Assembly: GCF_046097095.1 (NCBI RefSeq)
Contig: NZ_CP175698.1
Span: 1,612,001 to 1,676,000, forward strand
Direction of reading: 5' to 3'
Source: Natrinema sp046097095
GTDB lineage: Archaea > Halobacteriota > Halobacteria > Halobacteriales > Natrialbaceae
Length of the DNA stretch: 64,000 nucleotides
Within the stretch, counting starts at the first letter, position 1, and every line of letters starts with the position of its first letter. The position numbers and the translations under genes are program-made. The notes below the pieces were generated by a model. It made no database searches, was not told where the DNA came from, and worked only from the letters and a program-made list of their open reading frames with translations. This document shows, one piece after another, positions 50,476-58,754 of this stretch.

Positions 50476-52194
50476 CTACGAGTCGTTAGAGTCGAAGCGC
50501 TCGAGTCGCCGTTTCAACATGTATCCGGCACCGCCGAGACTCGTCACTGCCGCCGGAATTCCCATCCCGGGCATCTCGTCTTCGGGATTTTCCGCCCCGT
50601 CGTCGGACTCGGTGTCGTCAGCGGCCACCGAAGTGGTGGCAGACTCGTTCTCATCACCGCCCGAGCGACTCTCGTTCGATCCGTCGTTCGCCGTCTCCCC
50701 CGAGCTCCCCTCGCCAGCATTCGATCGGGACGCGGCTGATTCGTCACCGTCAGCGTCCGGTTCGGTATCGGTCGTTTCGGACTCCTCGCTTGAGTCCGCC
50801 GTGCCGGCGTCCAGCGCGTGCACCGTCGTCTGGTCAGCCGAAAAGAAGACGGTGTCGTCCGCGAACCTCAGCGAGTCGATGCCGTTCTCGGCGACGAAAT
50901 TCCACTTCTCGTCGCCCGTGGCCGCATCCAGCGCGTTCAACCGATAGGCGTCCTCGAAATCCGGGGAAGAGCTTCTGATGATTCTGTTGACGACGAAGAG
51001 GGTTCCGTTCACCACCGTGATCGGTGAGTCTATCATATTGTCCGCGTTGAAGCACCACAGTTCCGTGCCCGTGTCCGCATCTACCGCATAGACGGCCGCG
51101 TCGCCCCCCCGCTCGAATGCGGTCCCGACGAAGATCGTTCCGTTCACCTTCGTCATCGTGTCGACCGAATCGGTCGCCTCGAACTGCCACGTCTCTTCGC
51201 CCGTCGTCGCATCGAGGGCGTACAGGCTCGAACACGCCGAAGAATCGCTGTAGCACTCGTCCGATCCGGCGAAGACCGTGTCGTCTTCCACGGTCACGAA
51301 CTCGATTTTCGGATCTTCGCTGCTGGACGCGTCTTCTCCCGTCGCCGTATCCAACGTGAAACGCCACCGTTCGTCACCGGTCGCCACGTCCAGTGCGGAG
51401 ACGTAGTACTCCATATCCGCTCCGCCGTATCGCTCCCACCCGCCCATCGCACCGACGAAGAGCGTGCCATCGGCGACCGTCAGTTCGGTGGTCAATCGCG
51501 TGCCGACGTCGAAGCGCCACACTTCTTCACCCGTGGCTACGTCCACGGCGAACACGTTCCCCTCAGAATCACCGACGTAGAGCGTGCCATCCGACACCGT
51601 CAATCTGTCCTCGACCCCGTAGCCGACCTTGAACTGCCATCGCTGGTCTCCGGTGGCTGCATCCACCGCGTAGACGCAAAACTGTCTCGGGATGAAGACT
51701 GTGTCGTCCGCGACTACTAGGGGTGCGACCGACCGGTCGTACGCGTCGAACTGCCACTTCTGTGTCCCCGTCGCCGCGTCTAGTGCGTACACGGCGGTGT
51801 CGCTCTCGTCCCGTGTTTCCGAGGTGTAGGGAACGTCAGTCGCGACGAAGACGGTGCCATCGGACACGATCGGCGAATCGAGAAGTCTCGTCTCGCCGAC
51901 GTCGAACTGCCACTCCTCGTCACCCGTCGACGCGGTCAGTGCGTGGACGGCATCATTATTCACGAAGAGGGAGCCGTCCACCACGGGTGACAGGGAGGGA
52001 TCGGAGAGGGAGTCCGGACTGCTGAAATCGACTCGCCACCGTTCGTCACCTGGACTCGATTCCGTCGCCCCGACGCTCCCGATGCCGACGGTCGATGCAA
52101 GGCAGACGCCCGCAGCGCCTCCCAGAAACCGTCGGCGACCGGGGGATAGTACGGATGACTGATCCTCACTGCCACCACTGTCGTTTTTACCCAT
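50476..52194 (-). CDS. Tat-exported, surface-anchored PQQ-type beta-propeller protein
   Basis: A 572-residue protein. The N-terminus has a Tat signal (GRRRFLGGAAGVCLASTVGI). Eight or so PQQ-like blades follow (ASTGDEEWQFDVGE, AATGTQKWQFDAYD, AATGDQRWQFKVGY, VATGEEVWRFDVGT, TTGEETWQFEATD, AATGDEKWNFVAEN). Then a Ser/Thr/Glu/Asp-rich stalk (about 470-535) and a C-terminal PGMG-x-membrane segment-KRR (PGMGIPAAVTSLGGAGYMLK), which resembles PGF-CTERM archaeosortase sorting signals. It is therefore likely an exported propeller displayed on the cell surface. Function unknown. Confidence 0.9.
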   Translation of the reverse strand: MGKNDSGGSEDQSSVLSPGRRRFLGGAAGVCLASTVGIGSVGATESSPGDERWRVDFSSPDSLSDPSLSPVVDGSLFVNNDAVHALTASTGDEEWQFDVGETRLLDSPIVSDGTVFVATDVPYTSETRDESDTAVYALDAATGTQKWQFDAYDRSVAPLVVADDTVFIPRQFCVYAVDAATGDQRWQFKVGYGVEDRLTVSDGTLYVGDSEGNVFAVDVATGEEVWRFDVGTRLTTELTVADGTLFVGAMGGWERYGGADMEYYVSALDVATGDERWRFTLDTATGEDASSSEDPKIEFVTVEDDTVFAGSDECYSDSSACSSLYALDATTGEETWQFEATDSVDTMTKVNGTIFVGTAFERGGDAAVYAVDADTGTELWCFNADNMIDSPITVVNGTLFVVNRIIRSSSPDFEDAYRLNALDAATGDEKWNFVAENGIDSLRFADDTVFFSADQTTVHALDAGTADSSEESETTDTEPDADGDESAASRSNAGEGSSGETANDGSNESRSGGDENESATTSVAADDTESDDGAENPEDEMPGMGIPAAVTSLGGAGYMLKRRLERFDSNDS

Positions 52195-52459
52195 ACGTCC
52201 ACGGTCCAGACGAATGGTGTTAGCTACCTGATCGGTAAGATGTTTCGTAGATATAAGATCAATCTAAATAGTATCTTGAAATGGTATTTCACAGCAGCGA
52301 ACAGTGTATTCGAGTTCGATCACGTATCCGTGCCCGACCGGTTTTTCGTGGGCATCTCGCCCGGATTCCGAAAGCAGTCGTCCTCGCGATGAACGGTTCA
52401 TGTCGACGGTTTCACGTCTCTCAACAATGCGTGATCGGATTCGAACGGACGTCAGTTGT
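52195..52459. other. Upstream region of the surface propeller gene
   Basis: AT-rich, with ATATAAG near 52251-52257 as the likely minus-strand TATA element (about 60 bases from the start, implying a short leader). No gene seen. Confidence 0.4.
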
Positions 52460-52731
52460 CTCATCCCGGTTCGAGCACCGATAGCGAACGGCAGAACACG
52501 ACGCGTCCGTCGCGCTCTGCCGCAGGTCGAGGGTCGAAGGTTCACGACGGTCTCTGAACTACCGTCTGCGGCGAACAACTCGACGTTCGCTACCGCCCCG
52601 CCGTCGCCTCTCGCATCCGGTCGAACGGTCACGTCGACGGTTACCGGAACGGGTCGGTGTCCTCGCGCGATACCGTGCTCGAGTTTCCGAACTGACCGGA
52701 CCTGAACCGCCTCGCTCGCATCGCTATCAAT
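52460..52731 (-). pseudogene. Possible gene remnant
   Basis: One minus-strand frame shows haloarchaeal coding character without any start codon: DSDASEAVQVRSVRKLEHGI and VTVDVTVRPDARGDGGAVAN then VELFAADGSSETVVNL, a beta-rich extracytoplasmic style. It then decays into Arg-rich sequence. Boundaries are approximate. Probably the remains of a surface-protein gene. Confidence 0.3.
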
Positions 52732-52753
52732 CGCTGCAGCGGGGTTGCACGTA

Positions 52754-52760
52754 TTTATAC
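52754..52760 (+). promoter_or_regulatory. Promoter of the alcohol dehydrogenase gene
   Basis: TTTATAC centred 26 bases before ATG 52783, a clear leaderless-type TATA box. Confidence 0.7.
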
Positions 52761-52782
52761 TGTGACATAGTTAGTCATACTC

Positions 52783-53847
52783 ATGCGAGCAGCTGTTCTC
52801 GAAGAACACGGTGAACCGCTATCGATCGAAGACGTCGACGCGCCCGAGCCCGCGCCGGACGGGGCCGTCGTCGAACTCGAAGCTTGTGGCGTCTGCCGCA
52901 GCGACTGGCACGGGTGGCAAGGCGACTGGGGATGGCTCGGCCTCGAGACCCAGCCGGGTCAGATTCTGGGTCACGAACCCGCCGGCCGCGTCGCCGCCGT
53001 CGGCGACGACGTCGAAAGCGTCGCGGAGGGCGACCACGTCGCCGTTCCGTTCAACCTCGGCGACGGGACCTGCCCCCGGTGTCAGCGGGGCCACTCGAAC
53101 ATCTGCGAGAACGTGATGCCGCTCGGGTTCATCGAGCAAGCCCAGGGCGCGTTCGCCGAACAGGTCCACGTCCCCGTCGCCGACCACAACCTCGTGGAAC
53201 TCCCCGACGGCGTCTCCTCGGTCGACATGGCCGGGCTCGGCTGTCGGTTCATGACCTCGTTCCACGCGCTGGCCCACCGCGCGGATGTCGGCGCGGGCGA
53301 CTGGGTATCGATCCACGGCTGTGGCGGCGTCGGCCTCTCGGCGGTCCACATCGCCGACGCGCTCGGCGCGAACGTCGTCGCCATCGACCTCAAGGACGAG
53401 AAACTCGAGACAGCCGAGTCCCTCGGTGCGGTCGAGACGATCAGCGCGGAGGACGCCGACGACGTCCCCGGCGAGGTCTCGGCGATCACCGACGGCGGTG
53501 CCAACGTCTCGATGGACGCGCTCGGCATCGCGACGACCAGCCAAAACTCCGTCTCGAGTCTCGACGCCCACGGCCAGCACATCCAGGTCGGCCTCACGAC
53601 CCAGGACGAACAGGGCGTGATCCCCCTCCCGTCCGACGCGATGGTCATGCAGGAGATCGAGTTCATCGGCTCGCTGGGCATGCCGCCGACCCGCTACGAC
53701 GAGATCTTCCGAATGGTCTCGACGGGCAAGCTCGAGCCCGAAAAGGTCGTCTCCGACACGATCGGTCTCGAGGACGTCAGCGACAAACTCGACGCCATGA
53801 CGGACTTCGAGACCGAAGGCATCCCGGTCATCGACACATTCAACTAA
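52783..53847 (+). CDS. Zinc-dependent alcohol dehydrogenase (medium-chain)
   Basis: A 354-residue MDR-family dehydrogenase. Catalytic zinc ligands are in ACGVCRSDWHGWQG and GQILGHEPAGRV (Cys, His-Glu); the structural-zinc lobe is shortened (GTCPRCQRGHSNICENV) with three rather than four cysteines. The nucleotide fold reads IHGCGGVGLSAVHIADALGA with an acidic residue afterwards (VVAIDLKDEK), which favours NAD. Substrate unknown. Confidence 0.93.
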   Translation: MRAAVLEEHGEPLSIEDVDAPEPAPDGAVVELEACGVCRSDWHGWQGDWGWLGLETQPGQILGHEPAGRVAAVGDDVESVAEGDHVAVPFNLGDGTCPRCQRGHSNICENVMPLGFIEQAQGAFAEQVHVPVADHNLVELPDGVSSVDMAGLGCRFMTSFHALAHRADVGAGDWVSIHGCGGVGLSAVHIADALGANVVAIDLKDEKLETAESLGAVETISAEDADDVPGEVSAITDGGANVSMDALGIATTSQNSVSSLDAHGQHIQVGLTTQDEQGVIPLPSDAMVMQEIEFIGSLGMPPTRYDEIFRMVSTGKLEPEKVVSDTIGLEDVSDKLDAMTDFETEGIPVIDTFN

Positions 53848-53894
53848 ATTTTGCTCTACGGGCACGGCTTCGCCGCGCCCTCGGCAAAAGTTAG

Positions 53895-54110
53895 TATAAA
53901 AGCACCGGAAGACGCTTCGTGTCTTCCGAGCTCTCGTTCACTACGTTCACGAGAACACTCCTCCTTCCGTTTGATCGCGCTGCTCGCTCACATCAGTCGT
54001 CGGCCCGATCGCTCCCAACGGTCGCTCGCGGGTGCTACTAGTGGACCCCCCGCCTGCCGAAAGTGCAAGTGGCAGTACCGAGCGCGCCGTCGGCGCGCTC
54101 GGCCTTTTTT
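53895..54110 (+). ncRNA. Candidate small RNA with TATA box and hairpin terminator
   Basis: TATAAAA (53895-53901) is the best TATA-like element in this stretch. About 185 bases of structured sequence follow (hairpin CGGAAGAC-GCTTCGT-GTCTTCCG at 53906-53928; CTGCC-x12-GGCAG at 54053-54074) and then the strong hairpin and T run at 54078-54110. No protein frame uses it. The transcript would start near 53925. Alternatively the region is only the spacer of two converging genes. Confidence 0.4.
54078..54110 (+). terminator. Hairpin followed by six T (intrinsic-type terminator)
   Basis: CCGAGCGCGCC-GTC-GGCGCGCTCGG is a perfect 11-base stem with a 3-base loop, followed by CCTTTTTT. It would end plus-strand transcription from the dehydrogenase gene or the candidate RNA. 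Confidence 0.75.
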
Positions 54111-54159
54111 AGCTCGAGCGGTTGGCCGGAGGCCGACCCGAGAGTAAAAAACTTCGTTC

Positions 54160-54447
54160 TTAGAAGGAAACGGCGTCGGGCGCGTACGGACTGCCGACCG
54201 GGTTCGGGTCGCGGTCGCTGTAGCCGACGCGGCCGACGGCCTTGTCGCTGACGGCGGAGTAGACGGCGAAGCGGGCGTCCTCCGGCCCTTCGAAGGTTTC
54301 GGACTCGAGGCGGGCGAGTACATCGCCGACCGTCTCGCTTCCGTTGGGGAGTTCGAGGGTGCGGTCCCCGTACTCCTCGATCAGTTCCTCGGTCGTCGCG
54401 GGGTACTCGTGGTCGTCGATGACCTCACCGGTGCCATTGAGCAGCAT
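54160..54447 (-). CDS. Conserved haloarchaeal protein of unknown function
   Basis: A 95-residue protein: MLLNGTGEVIDDHEYPATTE, ELIEEYGDRTLELPNGSETV, DARFAVYSAVSDKAVGRVGY and SDRDPNPVGSPYAPDAVSF. Strongly haloarchaeal in style; I place it tentatively among the DUF5789-like proteins. A TATA box (minus-strand TTTATAATTA, 54471-54480) sits 29 bases upstream. Confidence 0.85.
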   Translation of the reverse strand: MLLNGTGEVIDDHEYPATTEELIEEYGDRTLELPNGSETVGDVLARLESETFEGPEDARFAVYSAVSDKAVGRVGYSDRDPNPVGSPYAPDAVSF

Positions 54448-54606
54448 TACACCCTATCCTCTGTGAACGATAATTATAAACATTGTCCATCTATGTTTCC
54501 TAGTCGCACTGCATACCTAGAATTCCTAGTATACCCCTAGAGACGGCGGAAAACCAAACGCGGGGGCGGAGAAACGCCTTTGGGAGCGGGGCCGTTCGGG
54601 TACGAT

Positions 54607-55392
54607 ATGCCATACGCGGACCTACACGTCCACACGACGCGCTCGGACGGGAACCTCACACTCGAGGAGGTTCCCGAGGCCGCGCGCCGCGACGGGGTCT
54701 CCGTCGTCGCGGTGACGGACCACGACCGGGTCCAGCCGTTCGACGGGCCGGTCGTCGAGCGCGACGGGGTGACGCTGCTCCACGGGATCGAGCTCCGGGT
54801 CGGGACGGAGGGGGGCCAGCGGATCGACCTGCTGGGGTACGGACTCGAGCCGAGCGCGGAGCTCGAGGCGATCCTCGAGAAGATTCAAGCGAACCGCATC
54901 GAGCGCGGGCGGGCGATCGTCGACTGCGTCGAATCGCGGCTGGGGATCGAACTGGACGTGACGATCGACGGCGGGTTCGGGCGGCCCCATATCGCACGGG
55001 CGATCGAGGCCCACCCCGAGGCAGAGTACGACTATCAGGGTGCGTTCGATCACCTGATCGGCTCCGACTGTCCGTGTTACGTTCCTCGCGAGGTGCCGTC
55101 GTTCGAGCGCGGCCACGGAGCGCTGGCCGAGTCGTGTCGACTTGTCTCGCTGGCCCATCCGCTACGGTACCGCGATCCGGAGAGCGCGCTCGCGCTGGCG
55201 GCCGAACTCGACGCCGTCGAACTGCGATATCCCTACGGTCGCGAGGTCGACCGCAAGCCGGTCGAACGGGCGATCGAACGGGACGACCTGCTCGCGACTG
55301 GCGGGAGCGACGCCCACGACGACCGACTCGGCGTCGACGGACTCTCCCGGCGGGCCTACGAGCGACTCGACCTCCCGGCGGGATCACCCTGA
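54607..55392 (+). CDS. PHP-domain phosphoesterase
   Basis: A 261-residue PHP protein: YADLHVHTTRSDGNLTLEEV (metal-binding HxH), VVAVTDHDRVQPF, LLHGIELRVGTEG, LVSLAHPLRYRDPESAL and LLATGGSDAHDDRLG. All four canonical PHP metal motifs are present, so it is probably an active trinuclear-metal phosphoesterase. Related archaeal proteins act on nucleoside or small-molecule phosphates; the substrate here is unknown. ATG 54607 is set by MPYADLHVH. Confidence 0.93.
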   Translation: MPYADLHVHTTRSDGNLTLEEVPEAARRDGVSVVAVTDHDRVQPFDGPVVERDGVTLLHGIELRVGTEGGQRIDLLGYGLEPSAELEAILEKIQANRIERGRAIVDCVESRLGIELDVTIDGGFGRPHIARAIEAHPEAEYDYQGAFDHLIGSDCPCYVPREVPSFERGHGALAESCRLVSLAHPLRYRDPESALALAAELDAVELRYPYGREVDRKPVERAIERDDLLATGGSDAHDDRLGVDGLSRRAYERLDLPAGSP

Positions 55393-55443
55393 ACACTCGC
55401 CGATAGCGGAGGGTTCAATGCACCCTGGTCCCTACAGGCGTGT

Positions 55444-55608
55444 ATGAACTGTCACTACTGTGACCGCGAGGCCGCCTTCGCCGCGGAGTCCGACGGGCTC
55501 AAAGTCGGCCTCTGTGAAGAACACTTCCGCGAGCGGCTACAGGAGCTTGCGGAAGCCGACGGCCTCGAGAACTTAAAGGAGAAGGTCGACGTCGACCGCG
55601 CCGAGTAA
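55444..55608 (+). CDS. Small zinc-finger protein (DUF6757-type)
   Basis: ATG 55444 to TAA 55608 encodes 54 residues: MNCHYCDREAAFAAESDGLK, then VGLCEEHFRERLQELAEADG. CxxC plus C...H form a likely zinc site, followed by a charged helix. DUF name from memory. Confidence 0.85.
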   Translation: MNCHYCDREAAFAAESDGLKVGLCEEHFRERLQELAEADGLENLKEKVDVDRAE

Positions 55609-55610
55609 TT

Positions 55611-55934
55611 TTACGCCGTTCGTCCGGCGTCGACATCGATGGCGTCGACCGGACAGACGTCGACACAGAGCATACAATCGATACACTGTGCTTCGTTTGC
55701 CGGATCCGCCTTCTCTTCGCTCTCGGGGTGGTCCGGCGTGTCGACCCACTCGAAGACGTCGACCGGACAGTCCTCGAGACAGGCCCCGTCCGCGATACAG
55801 AGGTCGAAATCGACCGCGACGTGGGTGCCGTGAATGCCGAGCTCTTCGGGTTCGTCGACGGGTCCCCAGACGACGTGTCCCTCGTGTTCGTCGACCTGTT
55901 CGCGGTTCTCGTGGAACTGTGGGTCTATGGCCAT
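55611..55934 (-). CDS. Dicluster 4Fe-4S ferredoxin
   Basis: A 107-residue ferredoxin with LCIADGACLEDCPVDVFEW and CIDCMLCVDVCPVDAIDV, two cysteine quartets for two [4Fe-4S] clusters, an insertion between them (TPDHPESEEKADPANEAQ) and an N-terminal VVWGPVDEPEELGIHGTHVA extension. Possible electron carrier for oxidoreductases nearby. A minus-strand CTTTTAAGTA at 55961-55970 is its probable TATA box. Confidence 0.92.
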   Translation of the reverse strand: MAIDPQFHENREQVDEHEGHVVWGPVDEPEELGIHGTHVAVDFDLCIADGACLEDCPVDVFEWVDTPDHPESEEKADPANEAQCIDCMLCVDVCPVDAIDVDAGRTA

Positions 55935-55998
55935 TGCTAACAGATCAAACGAGGGACGTTTACTTAAAAGTACGTCTTCGGTTCGGTCGCGCGAAAGG

Positions 55999-56799
55999 TC
56001 AGCGACTCGGGGTAGCGTCCCCGTCGCGGTCAGTGAGGCGGTTGTCGAGTAGTTCGCGGATCCAGACGGCGAAGCCGTGATCGCGACCGTAGGTCCAGAC
56101 GGCCATTTCGTTGACCACGTTCGGCAGGTCGCTTTCCTTGATCCCGGCCGCAATGATCGATCGTTGATCGACCATGAGCAACTGGGCCGGCCACTGGGTG
56201 TTGACGGTGTGTGTCGTCTCGAGGTCCGAGGCGATAACGACGTCCGCGCTCGGGACCGCGTCCATGAAGTCGTCGCGGTCGTCGTCCGTTGGAACTTCGA
56301 TACACACGTCGACACCGCGGTCGGCAGCCGACTCGAGTGCCGCGAGGATCTCTCGGTCCGCAACCTCGGTCGCCGGAACGAGGTAGTGGACGGTGTCCTC
56401 AGCCTCCTCGAGGAAGGTGACGACGCGCTCGGTGACGTGTTCGCGCTGGGTGATCGCCCACATTCCCTCGTCGTCCGGCGAGTCCGGCTCCTCGAGCTGG
56501 CCGAGGGCGTTCTCGGCGGCGTTGATCCGGGAATCGTAGTCCTCGCGGATCCGCCGGCACGCCGTTTCGACCGAGACGGCCTTGTACTCGCGGGGCTCGG
56601 TCTGCTGGACGCTGACCAGCCCCTTTCGATCGAGTCGCTCGATAGTGTCGTATACTCGCGAGCGGGGAACGTCCGCGACCTGGCTGATCTCCTTGGCAGT
56701 CCCCTTCGAGATCCGAGTCAGTGCGACGAAACACCGGGCCTCGTACTCCGTCAGGCCGAGTTCCTCGAGCGCCGTGACCGCCTCCTCGGCGTCAGACAT
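55999..56799 (-). CDS. TrmB-family transcriptional regulator
   Basis: A 266-residue regulator. The N-terminal winged helix-turn-helix (ALEELGLTEYEARCFVALTR; EISQVADVPRSRVYDTIERL; DRKGLVSVQQTEPREYKAVS) is followed by a coiled segment and a C-terminal phospholipase-D-like ligand domain (EEAEDTVHYLVPATEVADRE; LMVDQRSIIAAGIKESDL). TrmB proteins sense sugars or other metabolites. Stands alone; target unknown. Confidence 0.9.
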   Translation of the reverse strand: MSDAEEAVTALEELGLTEYEARCFVALTRISKGTAKEISQVADVPRSRVYDTIERLDRKGLVSVQQTEPREYKAVSVETACRRIREDYDSRINAAENALGQLEEPDSPDDEGMWAITQREHVTERVVTFLEEAEDTVHYLVPATEVADREILAALESAADRGVDVCIEVPTDDDRDDFMDAVPSADVVIASDLETTHTVNTQWPAQLLMVDQRSIIAAGIKESDLPNVVNEMAVWTYGRDHGFAVWIRELLDNRLTDRDGDATPSR

Positions 56800-56881
56800 A
56801 GCGGGTGTATAGCCAATCTCCGGGAAAGGACGCTGCCTGCTCTCGCCACGGCATCATAACCGAGCGGCCGTCGTCAGTCGG

Positions 56882-57031
56882 CTACTCGAACGGCCGGAAC
56901 GCGGTCCCGCCGCAGGGACAGCCGTCGGCGCTGCCGATCGGTCGAATCCCGTCCGGCGAGAGCCAGACCGCCAGCGCTCTGCCGCAGTCCATACACCGTG
57001 CCGCACCCTTTCGGCGTGACTGTGCTGCCAT
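56882..57031 (-). CDS. Zinc-binding micro-protein, CxxC/CxC type
   Basis: ATG 57031 to TAG 56882 encodes 49 residues: MAAQSRRKGAARCMDCGRAL, then WLSPDGIRPIGSADGCPCGG and TAFRPFE. It shares the WxxPDG(I/T)xPIG...GCxCGxTxF pattern with the protein at 33811, so the two are members of one small zinc-ribbon family. Confidence 0.75.
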   Translation of the reverse strand: MAAQSRRKGAARCMDCGRALAVWLSPDGIRPIGSADGCPCGGTAFRPFE

Positions 57032-57214
57032 CGAACGGCATTTTCACGCAGGCCCAATAAGGCAGTCGCGAGTGAGACCGGAGTGCACGGGCGGGTACTC
57101 CAGTCATGACAACGGGCGACTGCCATGAGTGCCCTCGAGCGAGCGGGAGAGCGCGGTCGGCGAGACCGGGTTCGCGAGCGAGGCGCTTTTGCGACTCCCG
57201 TCGAATGCTCGTAT

Positions 57215-58249
57215 ATGGATCTCACAGATCGTCCCCGGCGGCTCCGACAGGACCGGGTTCGTGGGCTCGTCAGCGAGACGAGCCTCGAGCCCGCCGACCT
57301 GATCGCGCCGGTGTTCGTCGACGCCACGACCGACGAGCGGGTCCCGATCGAGTCGATGCCTGGCCACGAGCGGGTCCCGATCGACGACGCGGTCGCCCGC
57401 GTCAAGGAAGTCCTCGAGACCGGCGTCGAAGCGGTCATGCTCTTTGGCATTCCGGAGTCGAAAGATCCCGAGGGAAGCCGCGCCTGGGCCGAGGACGGCG
57501 TTATCCAGGAGGCACTGCGCCGGATCACGAGCGAGACCGACGCCTACGTCATCACCGACGTCTGTCTCTGTGAGTACACCGACCACGGCCACTGCGGCCC
57601 GCTCGAGGAGGAGTTACGAACCGACGGGGACGTCGTCGAAGCGGACGGACCAGCCTGCGAACCGACGCTGACCGTGGACAACGACGCGACGCTTGAGGCC
57701 TTAGAAAAGATCGTCATCTCTCACGCTCGTGCGGGCGCAGACATGGTCGCGCCGAGCGGGATGATGGACGGGATGGTCGGCGTCATCCGATCGGCGTTGG
57801 ACCGCGAGGGGTTCGAACACGTCCCGATCATGAGCTACGCGGTCAAGTACGAGAGCGCCTTTTACGGTCCGTTCCGGGACGCCGCCGACGGCGCGCCCGC
57901 CTTCGGGAACCGGCGACACTACCAGATGGATCCCGCGAACGCCCGCGAAGCCCTGCGGGAGGCCCGTCTCGATGCCGAGCAGGGCGCTGACATGATGATG
58001 GTCAAACCCGCCCTGCCGTATCTGGACATCGTCGGTGCCGTCCGCCGGGAGTTCGACCATCCTGTCGCCGCCTACAACGTCTCCGGCGAGTACGCCATGC
58101 TACAGGCCGCCGCCGAAAAGGGGTGGCTCGATCTCGAGGAGGTAGCCCTCGAGTCGCTGCTCTCGATCAAACGTGCAGGAGCGGATCTTATTGTGACCTA
58201 CTTCGCGGAGGACGTCGCGGCGCACCTCACCGCGGATCGACGCCGATAG
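57215..58249 (+). CDS. hemB: Porphobilinogen synthase HemB
   Basis: Condenses two 5-aminolevulinate molecules to porphobilinogen. The 344-residue protein has the metal site DVCLCEYTDHGHCG (Cys117, Cys119, Cys127, zinc-type), the first active lysine in SYAVKYESAFYGPFR (Lys211), the Schiff-base lysine in MMVKPALPYLDI (Lys264) and YNVSGEYAMLQAAAEKGWLD. ATG 57215 gives the usual length. First of three heme/cobamide-pathway genes in this part of the window. Confidence 0.97.
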   Translation: MDLTDRPRRLRQDRVRGLVSETSLEPADLIAPVFVDATTDERVPIESMPGHERVPIDDAVARVKEVLETGVEAVMLFGIPESKDPEGSRAWAEDGVIQEALRRITSETDAYVITDVCLCEYTDHGHCGPLEEELRTDGDVVEADGPACEPTLTVDNDATLEALEKIVISHARAGADMVAPSGMMDGMVGVIRSALDREGFEHVPIMSYAVKYESAFYGPFRDAADGAPAFGNRRHYQMDPANAREALREARLDAEQGADMMMVKPALPYLDIVGAVRREFDHPVAAYNVSGEYAMLQAAAEKGWLDLEEVALESLLSIKRAGADLIVTYFAEDVAAHLTADRRR

Positions 58250-58673
58250 ACGGCGGTCGTCGGTTCGTGCGGTCCCGCGGTGCGCCGAGAAGCCACCTCG
58301 GTATCGCCATCGTCGACGCTGGCAAGCGGTGGAATCGGACGACGCGGTACTATTTTGACGAACCGCCATTTGCTCGTCCGCGATCCGAACATGTGGCAAC
58401 ATCTGCCGCGCGCGAGCGGTAGTCGGCTTTCGAGGGCGCTCTATCGGCCTGGTACGCAGGGAGATCGTTCGGCCGGAGTTTTTCCAGCCTTACAAAGAGA
58501 GAATATATAACCACAGCTCGAAAAATTCGTGAGATCGAATTGCCTTGTACACATTATATCCCCTCTAGATCTGTGCGCTCGTTCCTACCAGCCAAATATT
58601 TTTAGCCAAACGTCAACGCTAATCCTTATATTGGGCTAGTCCATCGAGTTCAGACGTGATTCAGAATACAACC
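58250..58673. other. Regulatory region upstream of the amt-PII gene
   Basis: No gene. AT-rich elements are GAATATATAACC (58501-58512), AAATATTTTTAGCC (58603-58616) and CTTATAT (58625-58631). The last is the best TATA box for the 26-codon ORF at 58674, with a leader of roughly 20 bases. AGCCAAA occurs twice around the A/T core at 58601-58621, and TAGCC..GGCTA form a loose dyad flanking the TATA box, possible operators. Confidence 0.5.
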
Positions 58674-58754
58674 ATGAGTTCGATCGTCCCAGACATGGAC
58701 AAACGTCTACAATCTAGTGGTGGCAGAGCGGGCTACACGGGGGTGAAGGACTGA
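58674..58754 (+). CDS. 26-residue upstream ORF coupled to amt
   Basis: ATG 58674 to TGA 58754 encodes MSSIVPDMDKRLQSSGGRAG then YTGVKD. Its stop codon overlaps the amt start as ATGA, the window's usual coupling pattern. It follows a TATA box at the right distance. It could be a leader peptide, a misread N-terminal segment or chance. Confidence 0.45.
   Translation: MSSIVPDMDKRLQSSGGRAGYTGVKD

Noticed and set aside
54079..54130. Inverted repeats considered as a transposon end
   Set aside because: No transposase, no target duplication and no second copy in the window; the hairpin plus T run fits a terminator better.
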